Assembly (NCBI GenBank): GCA_026991005.1
Contig: JALXCH010000182.1
Location: forward strand, 1-7,089
DNA from: Calditrichia bacterium
GTDB taxonomy: Bacteria; Calditrichota; Calditrichia; RBG-13-44-9
Reading direction: 5' to 3'
Length of the DNA stretch: 7,089 bases
The notes beneath the pieces were generated by a model. The model ran no database searches. It was given only the letters and a program-made list of their open reading frames with translations, and was not told the origin of the DNA. Shown one piece after another: positions 1 through 4,159 of the stretch. The position numbers and the translations under genes were made by a program. Position 1 is the first letter of the stretch. Every line of letters begins with the position of its first letter.

Positions 1-2
1 TT

Positions 3-461
3 ACCACCCTGCAACCCAATCTGGGTATTGTGCGCCTGGACGAGATGAAAAGCTTTGTGATGGCCGATATTCCCGGGCTCATCGAAGGAGCGCATCAGGG
101 TAAGGGACTGGGGTTGCAATTCCTGCGGCATATCGAACGGACCCGGGTGTTGCTTTATTTAATTGATCCCACCACCGATTCGGTGCCGGAAACCTTCCGC
201 GTGCTCCATAACGAACTAAAAGAATACAGCGAAACCCTGGTGCAAAAACCCACTCTGCTGGCACTGACCAAGAAAGACCTGTGGGAGGAAGATGTTCTCC
301 CCGAAATTCAGGCGGAGTACGATTTCCCGGTGTTTGGGATTTCTGCCGTGCAGGGGGAAGGGCTGGAAGAGTTGAAATGGGCGTTGTGGAATCAGTTGCA
401 GCAAATTCGCGCCGGAGAGGTAGCGGCTGCCCATCCGGAAACGGCCCATGAGCCCGAGTAA
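3..461 (+). CDS. obg: Obg-family GTPase, C-terminal part (5' end outside window)
   Basis: Obg/CgtA is a GTPase that binds the large ribosomal subunit and links ribosome assembly to stress and growth control; it is cytoplasmic. The visible 152 residues are the second part of the G domain. They open with the switch I segment TTLQPNLGIV, followed by the G3 motif DIPGLIEGA, the Obg-typical GKGLGLQFLRHIERT segment, a G4 position reading TKKD and a G5 segment ISAVQGEGL. The glycine-rich Obg fold and the P-loop lie upstream of the window. The protein ends about 25 residues after the G domain, with an alanine/glutamate-rich tail and no long C-terminal extension, so it is a short-tailed Obg. The G4 asparagine of the usual NKxD is threonine here. 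Reading frame is open from base 3 to a TAA stop. The family assignment is secure; only the N-terminal half cannot be checked. Confidence 0.95.
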   Translation, partial: TTLQPNLGIVRLDEMKSFVMADIPGLIEGAHQGKGLGLQFLRHIERTRVLLYLIDPTTDSVPETFRVLHNELKEYSETLVQKPTLLALTKKDLWEEDVLPEIQAEYDFPVFGISAVQGEGLEELKWALWNQLQQIRAGEVAAAHPETAHEPE

Positions 462-614
462 ATCCAGATTGTTCTGCCGGAGTCTATCTTTCACGGAATC
501 AACCGGAGTGATGCAAATTCTATTAGGTATCTGCAAGACTGTATCGATAGGATGCGTCGCGAATGTTCTAATTCACAAATTCATAAAAAACAGTGCATTA
601 AAATAGAAAAATGG

Positions 615-640
615 CCGGAAAAATTTTCGGGTTTTTCCGG
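615..640. terminator. Perfect 9-bp hairpin between obg and dprA, probable terminator
   Basis: CCGGAAAAA (615-623) and TTTTTCCGG (632-640) form a perfect 9-bp stem around an 8-base loop. The plus strand has no immediate T tract, only TTTTT some 13 bases later. The minus strand reads CCATTTTTC straight after the stem. The A-rich 5' side and T-rich 3' side could let it act as a weak bidirectional terminator. No minus-strand gene is present, so its likely job is ending obg transcription. Structure is seen directly; function is inferred. Confidence 0.45.
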
Positions 641-663
641 AAGGATGTTGTGATTTTTCTAAC

Positions 664-760
664 CGATACCACAGGAAAGATTCTTCCTTCTGCTGGCGCA
701 GGGTATCGAGATTCTTCGCACTGCTGTACAGGAGAGATGCTTCGCTTTGCTCAGAATGGC
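664..760 (-). repeat. CATTCTGAG-type dispersed repeat
   Basis: Read on the minus strand, the segment begins CATTCTGAGCAAAGCGAAG and continues with GCGAAGAATCTC, then CCTGCGCCAGCAGAAGGA. This is the recurring family seen in many environmental bacterial genomes as CATTCTGAGCGAAGCGAAGAATCTC. The inner part is closed by a 7-bp inverted repeat, CGATACC (664-670) with GGTATCG (702-708). The expected matching CTCAGAATG at the far end is missing, so the copy looks truncated or degraded. Short open frames across it on both strands are low-complexity repeat translations. The remainder of the 395-base gap between obg and dprA shows no gene, and I see no convincing promoter. Recognition is from memory, not a search. 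Confidence 0.6.
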
Positions 761-856
761 AGGTTGGTGGAATTGTTGTACCCATATATGAAGAAGAATA
801 TTCAACTATTTGATTAGCACAAAAGTTTATCACCCGAAACAGATTAGAGTTTTGAC

Positions 857-1969
857 ATGGCATCCCAGGATCATAAACCAGAGTTGTTCGACCTGTTGTA
901 TTTGCTCACGATTCCCAATATTGGGCCGGGGCGGATTCGCAAGCTGATGCAGGTGTACCGTACGGCGGAGGAAATCCGGCAGGCACCGGTACAGGAACTG
1001 GTGCAGGTGGAAGGGATTGATTACAAACTGGCCGAGCAGCTCAAAACCGGGGGCGATTTGCAACAGGCGGAAGATCAACTCCGGCGTATCGAAAAATTGA
1101 AAGTCCGTTACCTGACCATCTGGGATGAGGAATATCCCGCTTTGCTGAAACGCATCCCCGATCCGCCGGTGGTGCTGTTTTATCGGGGAACAATCCGGCC
1201 AGAGCATGGGCAGGCCATCGCCGTAGTGGGTACCCGCACCCCTTCCAATTACGGGAAGGTGGTCACCTCGGAAATTGTTCGCCAGTTAGTTTCCCACGGT
1301 TTTACCATTGTTAGTGGCATGGCACGGGGAGTGGATGCCATAGCTCATCATACGGCTATTCAGGCCGGCGGCGAAACACTGGCGGTACTGGGGAATGGAG
1401 TGGATCGCTGTTACCCGGCGGACAATCGTTCCCTGTACGAAAGCATTCCCAAACATGGTGCGCTCCTTTCCGAATTTTTTCTGGGAACCGGTCCCGATGC
1501 AGCCAACTTCCCGCGCCGCAATCGCATTATCAGCGGTATGGCACTGGGAACACTGGTGGTAGAGGCCGGGGAACGCAGCGGTGCCCTCATCACCGCTTAC
1601 TACGCTCTGAATCACAATCGGGAGGTGTTTGCCATTCCCGGCAATATTACCTCTCCCCGTAGTCGGGGTACCAATCGCTTGATTCAACAGGGGGCGAAGT
1701 TGGTACGCCACGTGGAGGATATTCTGGAGGAACTTCCCAAAACAGCGGGAGCATCTCCTCCCTCCAAACCGGCAGAACGAGAACTCCCCGAGAACCTCAC
1801 CGAACTGGAACGCAAAATCCTGAATCGGCTCTCCGGCGATCCCCTGCACATCGACCGGCTGGTGATGGAACTACGGGAATCGCCATCGGTGATTCTCTCC
1901 GAACTGCTCACCCTGGAATTGATGGGATTGGTGCAACAACTCCCCGGGAAAATGTTTGTGCGGATGTAA
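857..1969 (+). CDS. dprA: DNA processing protein DprA (RecA loader)
   Basis: DprA (Smf) binds single-stranded DNA entering by natural transformation, protects it and loads RecA; it is cytoplasmic. The 370 residues match the usual full length and three-part layout. Residues about 8-90 are a helix-hairpin-helix/SAM-like region (IPNIGPGRIRKLM). Residues about 95-295 form the Rossmann-like DprA domain, with AVVGTRTPSNYG (122-133), IVSGMARGVDAIAH (151-164), FPRRNRIISG (218-227), VEAGERSGALITA (235-247) and IPGNITSPRSRGTNRLI (260-276). Residues about 310-370 are the C-terminal winged-helix (DML1-like) domain. All conserved basic and glycine motifs of the DNA-binding pocket are present. The ATG at 857 gives the expected N-terminus, but its ribosome binding site (GATTAGAG region) is weak. 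The gene stands alone, separated from obg by a repeat-filled gap, so it is probably transcribed by itself. Confidence 0.97.
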   Translation: MASQDHKPELFDLLYLLTIPNIGPGRIRKLMQVYRTAEEIRQAPVQELVQVEGIDYKLAEQLKTGGDLQQAEDQLRRIEKLKVRYLTIWDEEYPALLKRIPDPPVVLFYRGTIRPEHGQAIAVVGTRTPSNYGKVVTSEIVRQLVSHGFTIVSGMARGVDAIAHHTAIQAGGETLAVLGNGVDRCYPADNRSLYESIPKHGALLSEFFLGTGPDAANFPRRNRIISGMALGTLVVEAGERSGALITAYYALNHNREVFAIPGNITSPRSRGTNRLIQQGAKLVRHVEDILEELPKTAGASPPSKPAERELPENLTELERKILNRLSGDPLHIDRLVMELRESPSVILSELLTLELMGLVQQLPGKMFVRM

Positions 1970-1989
1970 CACCAATAATACGATTATGT

Positions 1990-2113
1990 CCCGTAAGATT
2001 AAGATACATTTGCCATTTCCGGGATTCGTAGAATCCATACGGGAAGTTTGGGAAATTTAGGACTATTCCTTTAATTTGGTTTTAGCCCAATTTTAGGCTA
2101 AATCCTGATTTTT
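1990..2113 (+). other. Hairpins downstream of dprA, possible weak terminator
   Basis: CCCGTA (1990-1995) pairs with TACGGG (2038-2043) and encloses the perfect GGATTC-GTA-GAATCC hairpin (2022-2036). Further on TTTAGCC (2081-2087) pairs with GGCTAAA (2096-2102), followed seven bases later by TTTTT (2109-2113). The last could end dprA transcription, but the stem is short and AT-rich and the T run is offset. The structures are visible; a terminator role is a weak inference. No coding region is supported between 1970 and 2176. Confidence 0.3.
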
Positions 2114-2176
2114 GAGGGAAGGGATTAAGTTGTAACAAAATTCATTCTGTCCCTTCCGGGACGAAAGTATCTTGCC

Positions 2177-2236
2177 ATGAGTTTGTTAAAAACAGAAAAA
2201 CAGCAGGAGTGGCCTAAGTTGGCGTATGCGGGGTAA
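2177..2236 (+). CDS. 19-codon ORF ending in the 12-bp inverted repeat, possible gene remnant or leader
   Basis: ATG at 2177 opens a 19-residue frame, MSLLKTEKQQEWPKLAYAG, that stops at TAA 2234-2236, inside the left arm of the 12-bp inverted repeat. Composition is protein-like (charged, with W and Y), unlike the repeat sequence after it. The upstream signal is weak: GAAAG at 2163-2167 and a small GTCCC-TTCC-GGGAC hairpin at 2149-2162. It could be a leader peptide, or the N-terminal stub of the first DUF1670-type gene whose C-terminal end lies at 2301-2519 in another frame. It may also be chance. I do not recognise the sequence. Confidence 0.2.
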   Translation: MSLLKTEKQQEWPKLAYAG

Positions 2237-2272
2237 CCGTCATTCCGCTACGCTCCATTCCGGTTACCCCGC
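2228..2272. repeat. Perfect 12-bp inverted repeat at the left edge of the DUF1670 module
   Basis: GCGGGGTAACCG (2228-2239) is the exact reverse complement of CGGTTACCCCGC (2261-2272), with a 21-base loop that contains CATTCC twice. A second small palindrome, CTCTAA-T-TTAGAG (2279-2291), follows directly. The GC-rich stem contrasts with the AT-rich flanks and looks like an inserted repeat. It could be an element terminus, an attenuator hairpin or a dispersed intergenic repeat; the sequence does not decide between these. Confidence 0.7.
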
Positions 2273-2300
2273 TGGCTCCTCTAATTTAGAGAGGAATTTA

Positions 2301-2519
2301 CACATAAAATTAGACTTGACTTTAGATCGGGGGATTACAGAAGTAAAAGAGATTAGTCGGCTTTTAAATCAAAGTGAGAAGCTGACGCGAGAGTATTTAG
2401 ATTTATTTGAGAAGCATAAGGATGGAGATGGGTGGCCTCAGGTGTACTATGAGCTCTTGGATCAGCTCAAGGCCCTTTACCCTGCTAAAAAAAAGCAGGG
2501 CAAGGAGGTGTTGGGATGA
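2301..2519 (+). pseudogene. C-terminal fragment of a DUF1670-type protein, lacking its start
   Basis: The frame is open from 2226 but the codons before about 2301 are inverted-repeat sequence and do not look like protein. The credible part starts near HIKLDLTLDRG and carries one helix-turn-helix-like segment, ITEVKEISRLLNQSEKLTREYLDLFEKH. It then runs to a lysine-rich end, overlapping the next gene by ATGA (2516-2519). The segment resembles the last helix-turn-helix of the downstream protein (LDLMEIVRITGMGRTTVTQYRDLVHLYH), and from memory resembles DUF1670 C-termini of the form SERLVKEYIxLYE. I infer a paralogue whose first 200 or so residues were lost. GAGAGG (2289-2294) sits 9 bases before ATA 2304, as if an ATG had become ATA; TTG 2316 is another possible start. 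It may still be translated as a small DNA-binding protein. Confidence 0.5.
2502..2510 (+). promoter_or_regulatory. Strong ribosome binding site for the DUF1670 gene
   Basis: AAGGAGGTG lies five bases before the ATG at 2516, inside the final codons of the upstream frame. It fixes the start of the 278-residue protein and indicates translational coupling between the two frames. Confidence 0.85.
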
Positions 2520-3352
2520 AGAATCAGTCACACAAGGGCTACGAGTCCATTCCCAAGCGCAATTTTCGCAATGCGATTATACGGCTATTAGAGGAGGAAT
2601 ACAAGCTCATTGGCAGTCACAAGGTATTGCAAATGATTGCCGATGATATTATGGCATTACATCGGGAATTTTATCCGGAAATCGACAGAGAGAGTTTCGG
2701 AACCATTGTATGGCATACCACCGGTGCCGGTTGTAAAAAGCCAGGCTATGGCACTCGAGTTGAAGATTGCGAAGTAAAGACCGTGATCTTGCCGTTGATA
2801 ACCGAAGAAGATATTAGAATGCGTATTAAAAAATTATACTCTCACCCTACTGCTAATTATAAGAAGCTGGAGGAGCGGGACATCCAGGTGATGGCTCGGT
2901 TGGTCAAGAGTGCCTATAAGCAAGGTGGTCTTTTAAGTGAAGTGGAATTGAGCGTTTTGTTAAATCGTTCGTTGCGCACTATTAGTCGCTATATGCGGAT
3001 TTACCATCAAACGCATAAGGACATCCTGCCCACCAAAGGGATGGTGTTAGATCTGGGCAGAAAACCGACACATAAAGCAGCGATTATTGATTTGTATGAA
3101 CAAGGTTACCCAGAGGTGGATATTGCCCGCATAACAAATCACACCATCGAATCGACGAGTCGTTATATCAAGAACTACAAGCGAGTCAAAACACTTATGG
3201 AAAAAAAACTCGACTTGATGGAAATAGTGCGTATTACAGGAATGGGGCGTACAACGGTTACTCAGTATCGGGATTTGGTCCATTTGTATCATCCGCAGTT
3301 GCGTCCGAAAGAACCAGAAAAGTTGGATCAAGATCGAGAGAAAGGAAAATAG
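2516..3352 (+). CDS. DUF1670-type multi-HTH protein
   Basis: The 278-residue protein matches what I recall of the DUF1670 family, whose function is not established. Recognisable pieces are the N-terminal YKLIGSHKVLQMIADDI (29-45), the RLVKSAYKQGGLLSEVELSVLLNRS stretch (128-152) and the DILPTKGMVLDLGRKPTHK block (169-187). Three helix-turn-helix-like units follow one another: about 138-163 (GGLLSEVELSVLLNRSLRTI), 185-221 (THKAAIIDLYEQGYPEVDIA, ending SRYIKNY) and 232-258 (LDLMEIVRITGMGRTTVTQY). A central part (60-95) contains two cysteines (C73, C85) amid glycines. There is no signal peptide or membrane segment, and no DDE, tyrosine or serine recombinase catalytic pattern that I can see. The charged tail is lysine-rich. 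A DNA-binding role is inferred; regulation, mobility or a defence role are all possible. Codon use is more AT-rich than in dprA or the polysaccharide genes, consistent with acquisition. Confidence 0.8.
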   Translation: MKNQSHKGYESIPKRNFRNAIIRLLEEEYKLIGSHKVLQMIADDIMALHREFYPEIDRESFGTIVWHTTGAGCKKPGYGTRVEDCEVKTVILPLITEEDIRMRIKKLYSHPTANYKKLEERDIQVMARLVKSAYKQGGLLSEVELSVLLNRSLRTISRYMRIYHQTHKDILPTKGMVLDLGRKPTHKAAIIDLYEQGYPEVDIARITNHTIESTSRYIKNYKRVKTLMEKKLDLMEIVRITGMGRTTVTQYRDLVHLYHPQLRPKEPEKLDQDREKGK

Positions 3353-3399
3353 TTTTGCGTTTTTTTAGGAGAGCTAACTTCAGCATTACCGCAATTATT

Positions 3400-3438
3400 A
3401 AAAAAAATGGAGCCACCTCAAAATCCGAGGTAGCTCCA
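3400..3438 (-). terminator. Intrinsic terminator on the minus strand with no obvious gene
   Basis: GGAGCCACCTC (3409-3419) and GAGGTAGCTCC (3427-3437) form a stem around a 7-base loop, extended by T3408-A3438. The run of eight A at 3400-3407 becomes U8 directly after the hairpin on the minus strand. The single imperfect pair (3414/3432) is C-A in plus-strand RNA but a G-U wobble in minus-strand RNA, so the structure is only fully paired when transcribed leftwards. No minus-strand coding region leads into it, which suggests a small RNA or a guard against antisense read-through into the DUF1670 gene. Confidence 0.7.
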
Positions 3439-3473
3439 CACATGAGATTGCGTATAAAGCCTCGTCAGTCTCC

Positions 3474-3503
3474 GGGTAAGTTGCTCGCCAGCAGAGCTTA
3501 CCC
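3474..3503. repeat. GGGTAAG/CTTACCC nested hairpin at right side of module
   Basis: GGGTAAG (3474-3480) pairs with CTTACCC (3497-3503). The 16-base loop itself contains TGCT-CGCC-AGCA, a second small stem. No T tract follows on either strand. Its GGGTAA...TTACCC arms echo the inverted repeat at 2228-2272 on the other side of the DUF1670 module. It could be part of a minus-strand RNA ending at the terminator at 3400-3438. Confidence 0.55.
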
Positions 3504-3533
3504 AAGAAAATTTTAAGAAAAGGAGCAGATTCA

Positions 3534-3590
3534 ATGCAAACTAAAATGAATAAATTTACCTACCGGAAATATTTCCTAATAGAGAATTAA
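3534..3590 (+). CDS. 18-codon ORF with excellent ribosome binding site
   Basis: AAAAGGAG (3518-3525) lies eight bases before ATG 3534, which opens MQTKMNKFTYRKYFLIEN and stops at TAA 3588-3590. The positively charged start followed by YFLI resembles the beginning of a signal peptide cut short. The final codons run into an AT-rich dispersed repeat (GAGAATTAAGAATTATAAATT). The likeliest reading is the 5' stub of a gene whose body was lost to the repeat island. A genuine micro-peptide is also possible. I do not recognise the sequence. Confidence 0.4.
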   Translation: MQTKMNKFTYRKYFLIEN

Positions 3591-3812
3591 GAATTATAAA
3601 TTGTATAATAATAGGCACATATGCAGTTTTTAAACGGGACTAAAACACAATATAAACGCAAGAAAATAAAACGATATTTCATCAAGAGTGCGAAGCACTC
3701 ATACAGGGACAGCCCAGGGCGAAGCCCTGGGAAAAGAGAACACCCCAAAAATTGAGCCCTGAAAGGGCGATACGGATGGAATTGAGAATTTTGAATTATG
3801 AATTAATTAAAT
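3578..3812. repeat. Pair of AT-rich GAATTATGAATT-type elements at the two ends of this span
   Basis: Two similar AT-rich stretches occur near 3578-3602 (GAGAATTAAGAATTATAAATT) and 3783-3812 (GAGAATTTTGAATTATGAAT). They share the spaced GAGAATT...GAATTAT pattern and bracket the GAA-triloop hairpin cluster. Such stretches recur between genes in many environmental genomes. TATAAT at 3604-3609 resembles a -10 box, but no matching -35 element is seen, so I do not call a promoter. Confidence 0.4.
3686..3768 (+). repeat. REP-like cluster of three GAA-triloop hairpins
   Basis: Three perfect hairpins follow one another, each with the same GAA loop: GAGTGC-GAA-GCACTC (3686-3700), CCCAGGGC-GAA-GCCCTGGG (3713-3731) and GCCCT-GAA-AGGGC (3756-3768). 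The linkers (ACAGGGACAG and GAAAAGAGAACACCCC) resemble intergenic repeats found in many copies in Bacteroidota-like and related genomes. REP families of this shape are often moved by RAYT/TnpA-REP transposases, but none is present here. An inverted, diverged relative of the middle hairpin lies at 6802-6820. Confidence 0.7.
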
Positions 3813-3976
3813 TGTGCACATGGGCTGGTGCTATTTTATACAGGATGAATGCCTAGCATCATGAGGACTGAATTACCCTGAATTGAAGCAACTCTTTACT
3901 CAAATTGGGATTGTTTTTTTAGCATTTTCTAAAATATCGTTGCGCTCGTTGCGATCGTGGCGGTTTTTTTATTTTT

Positions 3977-4088
3977 TGATATTTGGAATTTTGTCTTTGA
4001 TATTGGGATTTGGAATTTGATTTTTGGAATTTGGAAATCTTGATTTGGGATTTGTCACTTGGGATTTGGAATTTGGAATTTTATTTTG
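3977..4088. repeat. Degenerate TTTGGAATT/TTGGGATTT tandem tract
   Basis: About 110 bases consist of imperfect repeats of ATTTGGAATTT and TTGGGATTTG, interrupted by TGTC and CTTGA-like pieces. Read on the minus strand it would translate as a KFQIPNPK-like low-complexity string, so open frames over it are artefacts. The tract ends about 70 bases before the glycosyltransferase start. The 3813-3976 stretch before it has only an imperfect hairpin (3845-3862), a GTTGCG-CTC-GTTGCG direct repeat near 3935-3955 and T runs; no gene is seen. Confidence 0.65.
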
Positions 4089-4092
4089 GAAA

Positions 4093-4113
4093 ACCCGGTT
4101 GCATCACCCGGTT
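4093..4113 (+). repeat. ACCCGGTT direct repeat upstream of the glycosyltransferase
   Basis: ACCCGGTT occurs at 4093-4100 and again at 4106-4113, separated by GCATC. The 13-base period is a little over one helical turn, so it could be a regulator site for the polysaccharide operon. A chance repeat is equally possible. Confidence 0.25.
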
Positions 4114-4159
4114 TATTCCGTAAATTTGGCTCGTTGAAAAGCAAAGCTCGGGAGCGGCA

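Noticed and set aside
573..863. 96-codon minus-strand frame between obg and dprA
   Set aside because: Its sequence is the translated CATTCTGAG-type repeat (CHSEQSEAS...), a common false gene.
2226..2300. ATG 2226 as the true start of the 97-codon frame
   Set aside because: The nearest AGGAG (2205-2209) is 16 bases away, the codons lie in a perfect inverted repeat, and the translation there is repeat-like rather than protein-like.
2516..3352. Transposase or recombinase assignment for the multi-HTH protein
   Set aside because: No DDE triad, Y1/HUH, tyrosine or serine recombinase motif could be identified.
3601..3625. Promoter with TATAAT at 3604-3609
   Set aside because: No acceptable -35 hexamer at 16-18 bases upstream, and the surroundings are a generally AT-rich repeat.
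3686..3768. CRISPR or tRNA-like structure
   Set aside because: Hairpins differ in stem sequence, lack equal repeat and spacer lengths, and show no cloverleaf or T-loop.
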